In this document: piece by piece, positions 56,759 to 64,000 of the stretch
Position numbering within the stretch: position 1 is the first letter of the stretch
Layout of the letters: each line of letters opens with the position of its first letter
Origin: an uncultured Collinsella sp.
Lineage (GTDB): Bacteria > Actinomycetota > Coriobacteriia > Coriobacteriales > Coriobacteriaceae
Length of the DNA stretch: 64,000 nucleotides
Reading direction: 5' to 3'
Assembly (NCBI GenBank): GCA_900542635.1
Contig: UQOJ01000005.1
Location: forward strand, 1 to 64,000
The notes under the pieces: generated by a model
Told to the model about the DNA's origin: nothing
Seen by the model: the letters and a program-made list of their open reading frames with translations, nothing else
Database searches by the model: none
Position numbers and translations under genes: made by a program

Positions 56759-56875
56759 GGCGACTCCTTTGCATTTGGCGAATCCGCTCCATTGTAATGG
56801 TGCAGCTCTCAACACGCCGCGCGCGCCGGAGCTCGAAATCGATTGGAAAGGCTGCACGGCCTCGCTTGCTCCAAT

Positions 56876-56936
56876 ACATGTACATCAGCCTCCAAAAGCT
56901 GCAAATAATGACATGTTTGGAGGCTGATGTACATGT
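56876..56936. repeat. Perfect 21-base inverted repeat
   Basis: Arms at 56876-56896 and 56916-56936 (ACATGTACATCAGCCTCCAAA and its complement) are separated by 19 bases. It has no T-run. Located in the divergent region between the PHP phosphatase and the LarC-like gene. Confidence 0.8.
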
Positions 56937-57074
56937 TTGGCCGGGGCGGTGGAGTGTCGGTTTCTTGTCGACAAGGAAAATCGCGCTCATCACGCGCCGT
57001 CACACTCGCGCAGCCTGCGATGTGCTAGCGTTTGGGTGAACAAAACGAGCCCGCGCGGAAAGGATCCAGACCGT

Positions 57075-57560
57075 ATGCAATGCGATAGCACATCCCCGCT
57101 GTCTCGCGAGACTGATGCGCCCGAAACTATCGTCAAACTGGAGTGCGACATCGATGATGCGTCGCCCGAGGTGCTTGCCTACGCTGCCGATTGCCTGCGC
57201 AAGGCCGGCGCCCGCGAGGTACATTGGTTGCCCCTCTATTGCAAGAAAGGCCGCCCCAGCTGGCAGCTGCAGGTGATTTGCTCGCACGAGGATATCGAGC
57301 GCCTGCAGACGATTATCTTTTTGGAAACCACGACCAACGGCATTCGTCGCCAGGTCATGGAGCGCGTTTGCCTGCCACGCCGCTTTGAGCGCGTAACGAC
57401 GCCATGGGGCGAGGTGTCCGTCAAGGTGGCCACCCTGCCCGACGGCAGTGAGCGTTCGGCGCCCGAGTACGAGGACTGCGCCCGCCTTGCCCGTGAGCAC
57501 AACGTGCCGCTCCAGCGCGTGATGCAGGCGGCCCAGAGCGCGGCACTGCGATTTGAATAA
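57075..57560 (+). CDS. LarC C-terminal-type nickel insertion protein
   Basis: 161 aa matching only the C-terminal (LarC2/DUF111) half of the cyclometallase that inserts Ni into the pincer cofactor of lactate racemase. KLECDIDDASPEVLAYAADCL, LYCKKGRPSWQLQVIC, ETTTNGIRR and RSAPEYEDCARLA follow the family pattern. ATG 57075 has AAAGGA upstream. LarC is normally about 400 aa; in Lactiplantibacillus the two halves are joined by a frameshift. No LarC1 half, larA, larB or larE is nearby, so the role is uncertain. Confidence 0.8.
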   Translation: MQCDSTSPLSRETDAPETIVKLECDIDDASPEVLAYAADCLRKAGAREVHWLPLYCKKGRPSWQLQVICSHEDIERLQTIIFLETTTNGIRRQVMERVCLPRRFERVTTPWGEVSVKVATLPDGSERSAPEYEDCARLAREHNVPLQRVMQAAQSAALRFE

Positions 57561-57620
57561 CGCGGCTGGTGGCGATATCCTGCGCCCAGCCATATCAACC
57601 CCATTCGAAAGGATCTCCCC

Positions 57621-58169
57621 ATGAAATACCTCATCGCCTCCGACATCCACGGCTCGGCATATTGGGCCGAGCGCCTGGTCGCCGCCATCGAGTCCGAGCA
57701 GCCCGACCGCATCGTCCTGCTGGGCGACCTGCTCTACCACGGTCCGCGCAACGACCTGCCGCGCGATTACGCCCCCAAGCGCGTAATCCCGCTGCTCAAC
57801 GCCCTGGCCGACCGCATCATCGCGGTGCGCGGCAACTGCGACGCCGAGGTCGACCAGATGGTGCTCGACTTTCCCGTCATGGCCGACTACGCCACGCTGT
57901 TTGACGAGACCGGCCGCGAGCTGTTCCTGACGCACGGCCATGTCTTTGGCGCCGGCATGCACAACAGCGTCGACCACGCGCCCGCGCTGCCCGAGGGCTC
58001 CGCGCTCGTCTACGGTCATACGCACATCAAGGTCAACGAGGAAAGTGCCGCGCACCCGGGCCTGTGGCTCTTCAACCCCGGCAGCGTGAGCATTCCCAAG
58101 GACGGCGCGCACAGCTACGGCATCTACGAGGGCGGTGCGTTCCGCCACGTGATCCTGGAGGAGGAATAA
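57621..58169 (+). CDS. YfcE-like metallophosphoesterase
   Basis: 182 aa calcineurin-like phosphodiesterase. The metal-ligand motifs are SDIHGS, LLGDLLYHGP, VRGNCDAEVD, LTHGHVFG and VYGHTHIK in order. YfcE from E. coli cleaves phosphodiesters of unknown physiological role. RBS AAAGGAT precedes the ATG. mazG follows two bases after the stop, suggesting a nucleotide-hygiene operon. Confidence 0.92.
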   Translation: MKYLIASDIHGSAYWAERLVAAIESEQPDRIVLLGDLLYHGPRNDLPRDYAPKRVIPLLNALADRIIAVRGNCDAEVDQMVLDFPVMADYATLFDETGRELFLTHGHVFGAGMHNSVDHAPALPEGSALVYGHTHIKVNEESAAHPGLWLFNPGSVSIPKDGAHSYGIYEGGAFRHVILEEE

Positions 58170-58171
58170 CC

Positions 58172-59032
58172 ATGGCGCAGCATATGGCTCAGCAAAATGC
58201 CGAGGGCTCGCGCGATCTGTCCACGCTGATAGACGCGTCGGCCGAGCTGCAGCATCTGGTGCAGACCATCTGGCGCCTGCGTCAGCCCGATGGCTGCCCG
58301 TGGGATCGCGAACAGACACACCGCAGCATCGGCAAGAACATGATCGAGGAGGCCTACGAGGCACTCGACTGCATCGAGGCGGACGACGCGGTTCACCTAC
58401 GCGAGGAGCTGGGCGACGTGCTCATGCAGGTCGTGCTGCATGCGCAGATCGCGGCGGATGCCGGCGAGTTTACGCTGGCCGACGTGGCGCGCGATATCGA
58501 CGCCAAACTCATTCGCCGTCATCCGCACGTGTTTGGCGATGTGGATGCCGACAGCTCCGACGAGGTACTCAAGATTTGGGACGAGGTTAAGCTTGCCGAG
58601 AGGGCTGCCAAGGACAAGGCCGTGGCGGCAGGCGAGGCTGCGCCCGAGGGCCTGCTCGACGGCGTGCCCACGCATCTGCCGGCGCTGATGCAGGCTCAGA
58701 AGGTGTCGCACAAGGCGGCTGCCGTGGGCTTTGAGTGGGAGACGGTCCAGGATGTGTGGGACGAGGTTGCCGAGGAGCGTGCCGAGTTTGAGGCCGAGGC
58801 CCCTGGCTCGCCCGAGCGCGAAATGGAGTTTGGCGACCTGCTCTTTGCCTTGGTCAACGTCGCGCGCAAGGAGGGCATTGACGCCGAGAGCGCCCTTCGT
58901 GCCAGCACGGCAAAGTTCCGCCGTCGCTGGGCCGCGATGGAGCAGATGGCGGCCGATGCTCACGTGGATCTTGCCGAGCTTTCGACCCACGGCCTCAACG
59001 ACCTGTGGGACGCAGCAAAGGCAGGGGAGTAA
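58172..59032 (+). CDS. mazG: Nucleoside triphosphate pyrophosphohydrolase MazG
   Basis: Hydrolyses (d)NTPs to NMP and PPi, limiting misincorporation. The first MazG repeat has CPWDREQTHRSI and EEAYEALDCIEADDAVHLREELGDVLMQ with metal-binding EExxE and ExxD; the second repeat (about 190-270) has a similar MEFGDLLFALVNVARK. 286 aa, full length. The ATG at 58172 is preceded by GAGGAGG. Followed by a terminator. Confidence 0.94.
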   Translation: MAQHMAQQNAEGSRDLSTLIDASAELQHLVQTIWRLRQPDGCPWDREQTHRSIGKNMIEEAYEALDCIEADDAVHLREELGDVLMQVVLHAQIAADAGEFTLADVARDIDAKLIRRHPHVFGDVDADSSDEVLKIWDEVKLAERAAKDKAVAAGEAAPEGLLDGVPTHLPALMQAQKVSHKAAAVGFEWETVQDVWDEVAEERAEFEAEAPGSPEREMEFGDLLFALVNVARKEGIDAESALRASTAKFRRRWAAMEQMAADAHVDLAELSTHGLNDLWDAAKAGE

Positions 59033-59035
59033 GAC

Positions 59036-59080
59036 TGCGGGAACGACGGGCTGACACGCCTCATCGTTCCCGCTAAATTT
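59036..59080 (+). terminator. mazG terminator
   Basis: GCGGGAACGA pairs with TCGTTCCCGC, followed by TAAATTTTT. Confidence 0.82.
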
Positions 59081-59221
59081 TTCGAAAATCAAGTGTATCC
59101 CTCGGCTAACTTAGGGCATAATGCAAAAAGTGCGACATGGCTAACTTACGGAGACGCACCGATGGTGCACGGTCAGCCGGTCGCTTGCATCCACTACGTT
59201 TCCAAGTGAGAGGGAGACAAC

Positions 59222-60511
59222 ATGAGCGATATTTTGGACGTCTACGGTCGCGAGGTGCTCGACAGCCGCGGCAATCCCACCGTCGAGGTCGAGGTCGTGC
59301 TCGAGGACGGCAGCTTTGGCCGTGCAATGGTGCCTTCGGGTGCTTCGACCGGCGCCTTTGAGGCCTGCGAGCTGCGCGATGGCGACAAGGGCCGCTACCT
59401 GGGCAAGGGCGTTTCGCAGGCCGTCGAGCATGTCAACAACGAGTGCGCCAACGCCGTCGTGGGCCTCGATGCCTTCGATCAGCGTGCCGTTGACGCTGCA
59501 CTGATTGCCGCCGACGGCACGCCCAACAAAACCAAGCTCGGCGCCAACGCCATTCTGGGCGTATCATTGGCCGTTGCCCGCGCTGCGGCAGAGTCGGCGG
59601 GCCTGTCGCTGTACCAGTATCTGGGCGGCGTTAACGCCCACCTGCTGCCCACGCCCATGATGAACATCCTCAACGGTGGCGTGCATGCCGACAACAACGT
59701 CGACTTCCAGGAGTTCATGATCATGCCGGTGGGCGCCCCGAGCTTTGCCGAGGGCCTGCGCTGGTGCGCCGAGGTCTACCACACCCTCAAGGGCGTGCTG
59801 CACGAGGCCGGCCTGGGCGGCGGCGTGGGCGACGAGGGCGGTTTTGCGCCCAACCTCAAGACCAATGCCGAGCCGTTCGAGTACATCACCAAGGCCGTGG
59901 AGAAGGCCGGCTTTAAGCCCGGCGTCGACTTCATGTACGCCATGGATCCGGCATCGACCGAGTTCTACAACGCCGAGACCGGCATGTACGAGCTCAAGGG
60001 CGAGGGCGTGGAGTACACGAGCGCCCAGATGGTCGATTACTGGGAGAAGCTCGTTGACACCTATCCCATCATCTCCATCGAGGACGGCATGGCCGAGGAG
60101 GACTGGGACGGCTGGGTTGAGCTCACCCGTCGCATTGGCAACAAGGTGCAGCTGGTGGGCGACGACCTGTTCGTCACCAACACCGAGCGCCTCAAGAAGG
60201 GCATCGAGCTGGGTGCCGCCAACGCGATCCTGGTCAAGGTCAACCAGATCGGCACGCTTACCGAGTCACTCGAGGCCATCGAGACCGCCAAGGAGGCCGG
60301 CTACGCTTGCATCGTGAGCCACCGTTCCGGCGAGACCGAGGACTCCACGATCGCCGACCTGGTCGTGGGCATCAACGCCGGCCAGATCAAGTCGGGCGCC
60401 CCGTGCCGCAGCGACCGCATCGCCAAGTACAACCAGCTCATCCGCATCGAGGACGAGCTCGAGGGCAGCGCGCGCTACGCCGGCAAGGCCGCGTTCTACA
60501 ACATTCGCTAG
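59222..60511 (+). CDS. eno: Enolase
   Basis: Converts 2-phosphoglycerate to phosphoenolpyruvate. The N-terminal GREVLDSRGNPTVEVEV, MIMPVGAPSFAEGLRW, the metal-binding EDGMAEEDWDGW, the GDDLFVTN region and the LVKVNQIGTLTES signature are all present. 429 aa, typical. GAGAGGGAG precedes the ATG. Strong C-ending codon bias, as expected for an abundant glycolytic enzyme. GGCTAACTTA occurs twice in the 190-base upstream region. PEP made here fuels the several PTS systems in the window. Confidence 0.97.
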   Translation: MSDILDVYGREVLDSRGNPTVEVEVVLEDGSFGRAMVPSGASTGAFEACELRDGDKGRYLGKGVSQAVEHVNNECANAVVGLDAFDQRAVDAALIAADGTPNKTKLGANAILGVSLAVARAAAESAGLSLYQYLGGVNAHLLPTPMMNILNGGVHADNNVDFQEFMIMPVGAPSFAEGLRWCAEVYHTLKGVLHEAGLGGGVGDEGGFAPNLKTNAEPFEYITKAVEKAGFKPGVDFMYAMDPASTEFYNAETGMYELKGEGVEYTSAQMVDYWEKLVDTYPIISIEDGMAEEDWDGWVELTRRIGNKVQLVGDDLFVTNTERLKKGIELGAANAILVKVNQIGTLTESLEAIETAKEAGYACIVSHRSGETEDSTIADLVVGINAGQIKSGAPCRSDRIAKYNQLIRIEDELEGSARYAGKAAFYNIR

Positions 60512-60582
60512 GCACGCGGAGGTCGCGGGGGCGGGGAAGACTCGGATTTGCCTTGCTCCAGCCGGGCGCTGTTGAGCACCAT

Positions 60583-60617
60583 TAGGCGCTGGGCCATATG
60601 ACTCAGCGCCTTTTTTA
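60583..60617 (+). terminator. eno terminator
   Basis: AGGCGCTGGG pairs with CTCAGCGCCT around a CCATATGA loop, followed by TTTTTT. Confidence 0.9.
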
Positions 60618-60707
60618 TGTCGAGCAAAGGCTGGCGAAGGCGGTGCGGGCGCTCGTGCTATAACTAGAATACTTAGCGCAAACAAACCTCAACCGCACAA
60701 GGCGCAC

Positions 60708-61469
60708 ATGGATCAGATTTACGACAACAGGTACTATTCCGCCGGTTCGCGTGAGCCGTCGCCTCGCCGTGCGCGCACGGTGCAGCTCGGTGGGTCCGCC
60801 TACGCCGGCGCCGACCGCTCCATGCAGCGCCCGACAAGTACCTCGCGCCCCAATGCTCAAGTGAATACTTCGACAGATGGACCAGTGCGCCCGGCACGTT
60901 CGTCGCATGCTCAGCGCTCGTCGGCTCAAACGCACGATAGGTCGAGCAGGCCCTCGAACCGTTTTTCGGGCTCGGACTTTATGCACTACGCCAACGACAA
61001 CGCGGTGGTCAAGGCGATCTACGACTTTACCCACGGTCCTCAGCGAGGGCTATTCATCGGCATCGTCGTTGCCCTGGTGCTCGTGAGCCTGTATTTCCCC
61101 GTGCGCGACCTGTACGTGGCAAAGCGTTCGAGCGATATTTTGGCTAAGCAGGTCGAGATTCGCCAGCAATACAATGATGAGCTGCAAAAAAGCGTCGACA
61201 AGCTGCTCTCGGAGGAGGGCATTAAGGATGCGGCGTCCGAGGATCTGGGCCTGGTGATGCCCGGCGAGAAGAGGATTGAAGTGCAGGGCCTGGACGACGA
61301 TTCGGATTCGTCTTCGAGCAAGAAGTCGTCGAACGCCAAGAAGGCCAGCGAAGTTGCCAAGGAAATCGAAGAAGTCGGTAAGGACGCCCCGTGGTACATC
61401 CAGGCGCTCGACATGCTGTTTGGGTTTAACGGTGTCGAGGGCCAGACGGTCGTGTCCAACGGCAAATAG
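60708..61469 (+). CDS. DivIC/FtsB-like septum formation initiator protein
   Basis: 253 aa single-pass membrane protein. A long disordered basic N-terminus (about 1-90, rich in Arg, Ser, Pro and Thr) precedes one membrane span (114-132), a coiled coil (about 138-170) and an acidic, Ser-rich stretch near 205-225. The span plus coiled-coil plan and the position downstream of eno match FtsB/DivIC, a divisome component. The cytoplasmic tail is much longer than in E. coli FtsB (103 aa). Function is inferred from this plan. Confidence 0.72.
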   Translation: MDQIYDNRYYSAGSREPSPRRARTVQLGGSAYAGADRSMQRPTSTSRPNAQVNTSTDGPVRPARSSHAQRSSAQTHDRSSRPSNRFSGSDFMHYANDNAVVKAIYDFTHGPQRGLFIGIVVALVLVSLYFPVRDLYVAKRSSDILAKQVEIRQQYNDELQKSVDKLLSEEGIKDAASEDLGLVMPGEKRIEVQGLDDDSDSSSSKKSSNAKKASEVAKEIEEVGKDAPWYIQALDMLFGFNGVEGQTVVSNGK

Positions 61470-61489
61470 CGCCCGGAGGGGAGCCCGCA

Positions 61490-62491
61490 ATGGCAGATTG
61501 CAAACGATATAAGGTGGCGGCGATCGATCTGGGAACGGTGTCGTCGCGACTGGTGCTGGCGCAGGTCGAGGGCGGGGCGATCGTGGAATCGTCCAAGCAT
61601 ACCGAGATTACCGACCTGGGCGAGGGTGTGGACGCGACGGGTCGCTTTTGCGAGGCGGCGGTCGAGCGCGTGCTCGCTGCATGCCGCATGTTTGTGGACG
61701 AGGCGCGTGCCTTTGGGGCCGCGTGCATTTGCACCACATGCACGAGCGCCGCGCGCGATGCATCCAATGCCGCACTGCTGCTGGACGGTCTGCGTGAGCT
61801 GGGGCTCGAACCGCAGGTGATTCCGGGCGAGGTCGAGGCGCGCCTGACGTTTTTTGGCGTGGCGCACGACTTTGCCGGCGAGCGCATCATTGTTGCCGAT
61901 TCGGGCGGCGGATCCACGGAGCTCGCGACGGGCGTCTATGCGCCGGAGCGTGGGGTCTTTGCGCTGGAGGGCACGCGTTCGCTGGACATCGGTTGTCGCC
62001 GTGTGACGGAGCGATTTTTCTCGGCACTGCCGTCCGCACGCGGCGAGCTTACTGCCGCTGCCGCGTGGGCGGGCGAGCAGTTCGCTGCCTATTTTGAGGG
62101 CCTGCCGAGCAATTTTGAGCGCGCCGAACGCTTGGTCGCAGTGGGTGGCACCGTCACCACACTCGTGGCGCTCGTTCATGAGCTGGAACCGTACGATTCG
62201 AGCTTTGTGCACCTGCGCGAGCTTTCGCTGGATCAGGTTTCGGCCGCTATCGAGCGCATGTCTGCGTTGGATGCGGACGGCATCGCCGCTCTACCGGGTG
62301 TACAGCCCAAACGCGCGGGCGTGATCTTGGCTGGTGCCGTGGTAATCCGCGAGCTCATGCGCGCCGGTGGCTACAAGACGCTCACTGTAAGCGAGAACAG
62401 CCTACTCGCCGGTATGGCCGCCACCATCAACGAGACTCTCGACGGCACAACCCCCACCATCGCCTGGACCCCGAGCCTGAGTGCTCTTTAA
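61490..62491 (+). CDS. Ppx/GppA-family exopolyphosphatase / pppGpp phosphatase
   Basis: 333 aa ASKHA-fold phosphatase. AIDLGTVSSRLVLAQVEGG is the phosphate-1 loop and ADSGGGSTEL the phosphate-2 loop. This length matches the short actinobacterial Ppx forms that lack the C-terminal HD domain. It may hydrolyse polyphosphate or pppGpp; sequence does not decide. GGAGGGGAG precedes the ATG, 20 bases after the DivIC-like gene. Confidence 0.9.
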   Translation: MADCKRYKVAAIDLGTVSSRLVLAQVEGGAIVESSKHTEITDLGEGVDATGRFCEAAVERVLAACRMFVDEARAFGAACICTTCTSAARDASNAALLLDGLRELGLEPQVIPGEVEARLTFFGVAHDFAGERIIVADSGGGSTELATGVYAPERGVFALEGTRSLDIGCRRVTERFFSALPSARGELTAAAAWAGEQFAAYFEGLPSNFERAERLVAVGGTVTTLVALVHELEPYDSSFVHLRELSLDQVSAAIERMSALDADGIAALPGVQPKRAGVILAGAVVIRELMRAGGYKTLTVSENSLLAGMAATINETLDGTTPTIAWTPSLSAL

Positions 62492-62504
62492 CCGTCTTCC
62501 TCTG

Positions 62505-62572
62505 AGTTGCGGTGAAATAGTTCCTAAATAAGCTGGTAAACGGTATAAACAGGATCTATTCCACCGCAACTT
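62505..62572. repeat. AGTTGCGGTGAAATAG hairpin (family 4), copy 2
   Basis: AGTTGCGGTGAAATAG pairs with CTATTCCACCGCAACT around a 35-base loop. The arms match copy 1 at 55766-55834; the loop does not. Confidence 0.85.
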
Positions 62573-62585
62573 AGAGCCCCGCCGG

Positions 62586-62784
62586 CGCGTAAAAGAAACG
62601 AGCCCGCATCCCTGGGGGACATGGGCCCGTAAAATCCAAATGGTAGGGGCGGTGGGACGTCTGCGTATTTGCTGCGCAAATACGCACCGGCTTCGGCCGC
62701 CTGTCGGCGCCCTCGCCGGCTCGCTTCGGACGCTGCGCGTCCGCTTAACGCTCGCCCCCTCGCGGGTTCGAGTCCCACCGGCAT
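62586..62784. repeat. Duplicated tRNA-Leu 3' end with inverted T-arm palindrome
   Basis: 62590-62657 is a direct copy of 62786-62853 (tRNA-Leu terminator and tRNA 3' end up to GGTGGGAC) with scattered changes. A GC-rich 110-base spacer follows, ending in GGGTTCGAGTCCCACCGGCA (62763-62782), an inverted T-arm. The unit GGTGGGAC...GTCCCACC is thus palindromic. Confidence 0.6.
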
Positions 62785-62789
62785 CTAAA

Positions 62790-62828
62790 AGAAGCGAGCC
62801 CGCATCCCTGAGGAACACGGGCTCGAAA
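62790..62828 (-). terminator. tRNA-Leu terminator
   Basis: On the minus strand CGAGCCCG pairs with CGGGCTCG and is followed by CTTCTTTT. Confidence 0.75.
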
Positions 62829-62837
62829 GCTCCATAT

Positions 62838-62921
62838 GGTAGGGGCGGTGGGACTCGAACCCACAATCCTTGCGGCGAGAGATTTTAAGTCTCCTGCGTA
62901 TGCCAATTCCGCCACGCCCCC
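62838..62921 (-). tRNA. tRNA-Leu (anticodon TAA)
   Basis: The minus strand forms a class II tRNA: acceptor GGGGGCG paired with CGCCCCT, anticodon loop CTTAAAA (anticodon TAA) on a GGAGA/TCTCT stem, a long variable arm CGCCGCAAGGATT, and T arm GTGGGTTCGAGTCCCAC. CCA is encoded. Confidence 0.95.
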
Positions 62922-62952
62922 GTGAGACTAGAAGTCTAGCACAAGCCGTCCG

Positions 62953-63576
62953 TTACGCGTTGACGGCCATCGAGTGTTGGCCCGACTTCTCCAGGAACTC
63001 TTGGAACTTTGCCTCGTCGCCCTTGTTTTGATACTGCAGGGCCAGCAGGTACTCCAGTCGGCAGCGCTTGACCGGGTCGTCGCCGACATCCTCGAGCATG
63101 CGCTCCAGCTCGGGAATGTCGTTGTGGCGCTTGAGGATCATCGTGTCGTACATCAGTTGGCATTCGTGCGCGACTGCCTCGGCCTGACCGCCCTCAAAGC
63201 CCTTGATCTCGTGCAACAGCTCTTTGGACTTTTTGCGGTCCTCCTGGCCAACATAGTAGTTAAAGGCTTTGATCACCAGGTCGACGCGCTGCATCTTGGG
63301 GAGGTTGAGCCCCAGCAGCAGATCGAACATCTCGCTGGCACGCTCGTGGTCCTCGCGCAGCAGATAGGAGTTCAGGCGCAGGTAGTCGCGGTTGTAGCGT
63401 GGGTACAGCATGCTGGTGAGTTTGCCGTCGAGCAAACGATCGAACTCGTCCCACTGCTTGGCGGCCATCAATTGCTGCAGGCGTTTAAACGTGGTGCGTT
63501 TTTTGACGCTAAAGAACACCGACACGGCGATGCAGATGATAACGACGGCGGTCCAGAGGGTGCGGGAATCGGGCAT
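62953..63576 (-). CDS. Hypothetical TPR-like membrane-anchored protein
   Basis: 207 aa. One N-terminal membrane span (about 8-24, VVIICIAVSVFFSV) is followed by a helical region with repeated 30-40 residue helix pairs resembling tetratricopeptide repeats. I do not recognise a specific family. AAGGA precedes the ATG at 63576. It is on the same strand as tRNA-Leu and divergent from the PTS gene at 63740. A scaffolding role is only a guess from the repeats. Confidence 0.6.
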   Translation of the reverse strand: MPDSRTLWTAVVIICIAVSVFFSVKKRTTFKRLQQLMAAKQWDEFDRLLDGKLTSMLYPRYNRDYLRLNSYLLREDHERASEMFDLLLGLNLPKMQRVDLVIKAFNYYVGQEDRKKSKELLHEIKGFEGGQAEAVAHECQLMYDTMILKRHNDIPELERMLEDVGDDPVKRCRLEYLLALQYQNKGDEAKFQEFLEKSGQHSMAVNA

Positions 63577-63739
63577 ATTAGGGTCCTTAGTCGCTCATAA
63601 AGCGAGCGGTATGACAACACGTACTAGATGTATTATACGCAGCGCGCAAGCAAACTGGCATAAAAGCTCATCGAGGCTGAGTGCCATCGCTCGCTGCGGT
63701 ACACTTACCTAAAGTAAACCACGAAGGGAGACATTACCT

Positions 63740-64000
63740 ATGAAGAAGATCGTTTTGGCTTGCGGTGCTGGCGCTGCTACTTCCACGCTCGTTGCCCAGA
63801 AGGTCGCTACCCTGCTCGACGCCAACGGTTACGCCGACAAGTACGAGATCGTGCAGTGCGCCATCTCCGAGGCCAAGGACTACTGCGACGAGGGCGCCGA
63901 CCTGCTGATCGCCACCACCGTTGCCCCCGAAGGCCTCACCTGCCCGTACGTGAGCGGCGTGCCCTTCATGACCGGCATGAACCGCGTCGCTGCCGAGAAG
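63740..64000 (+). CDS. PTS EIIB, galactitol family (partial, runs off the window)
   Basis: The first 87 codons of a GatB-like EIIB. The phosphorylated cysteine is Cys8 in ACGAGAATS, the signature of the galactitol/ascorbate family. GAAGGGAG precedes the ATG. The gene is cut by the window end, and EIIA/EIIC partners are expected beyond it. Confidence 0.85.
   Translation, partial: MKKIVLACGAGAATSTLVAQKVATLLDANGYADKYEIVQCAISEAKDYCDEGADLLIATTVAPEGLTCPYVSGVPFMTGMNRVAAEK

Noticed and set aside
63740..64000. Link between the terminal PTS gene and the Amadori island
   Set aside because: It is a galactitol-family EIIB, unrelated to the mannose-family PTS, with tRNA-Leu and housekeeping genes between.

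Overview
The window is chromosomal DNA from a gut Coriobacteriia (Actinomycetota), most likely Collinsella. The reasons are the moderately high GC, the gene families and fusions seen (TsaB-RimI-TsaD, HisZ-HisG), a phosphoketolase, and a PTS-rich carbohydrate repertoire. The genus is inferred from gene content; I could not run a 16S comparison. There is no prophage, CRISPR array or complete insertion sequence.

Layout. 1-3750: the 3' end of a 16S gene, a spacer without tRNA, 23S, 5S and a strong terminator. 3857-10680: acpS, nnr, alr, a family-4 uracil-DNA glycosylase, tsaE and a TsaB-RimI-TsaD fusion. 10940-13180: cstA behind a leader that encodes a 14-residue peptide ending in an Ile/Val-rich tract, followed by a terminator hairpin. 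13285-15465: a protein with a C-terminal TOPRIM-like domain resembling Wadjet JetD, without jetABC. 15988-18167: tRNA-Gln, a peptidoglycan-binding-domain protein and a polyprenyl synthase. 18281-31913: an alpha-glucan/glucoside region with a PTS EIIC-EIIB protein fused to a HAD phosphatase, a divergent TreR-like regulator, an ABC sugar transporter, glycogen phosphorylase, 4-alpha-glucanotransferase and galE. Several of these promoters share TTGTTTAAACAA-like sites. 32180-38514: a PcsB-like CHAP protein, murB, and a LacI regulator next to phosphoketolase, with twin AAAACGTTTT operators between them.

39462-47414 looks like a catabolic island for Amadori products (fructoselysine-type). It has two GntR/UTRA regulators, a mannose-family PTS (EIIA, B, C, D), a FrlC-like epimerase and two copies of a FrlB-like SIS deglycase. 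The two deglycase copies look identical in DNA from ATG to stop while their flanks are unrelated. Three promoters in the island share paired GGTATTAA/GGTATCA sites. 47677-56758: a complete histidine pathway (hisZG fusion, D, C, B, H, A, F, I, E) and a convergent PHP-family histidinol-phosphatase. 57075-62491: a LarC C-terminal-type protein, a YfcE-like phosphoesterase, mazG, eno, a DivIC/FtsB-like protein and a Ppx/GppA phosphatase. 62838-64000: tRNA-Leu, a TPR-like membrane protein and the start of a galactitol-type PTS EIIB.

The least explained structure lies in the intergenic DNA. At least five families of long hairpins occur. In two of them a conserved 25-70 nt core is flanked by arms that are (nearly) perfectly complementary within a copy but unrelated between copies. 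Two further palindromes copy the 3' ends of the adjacent tRNA genes. These families, the cstA leader and the duplicated deglycase are the main items for follow-up.
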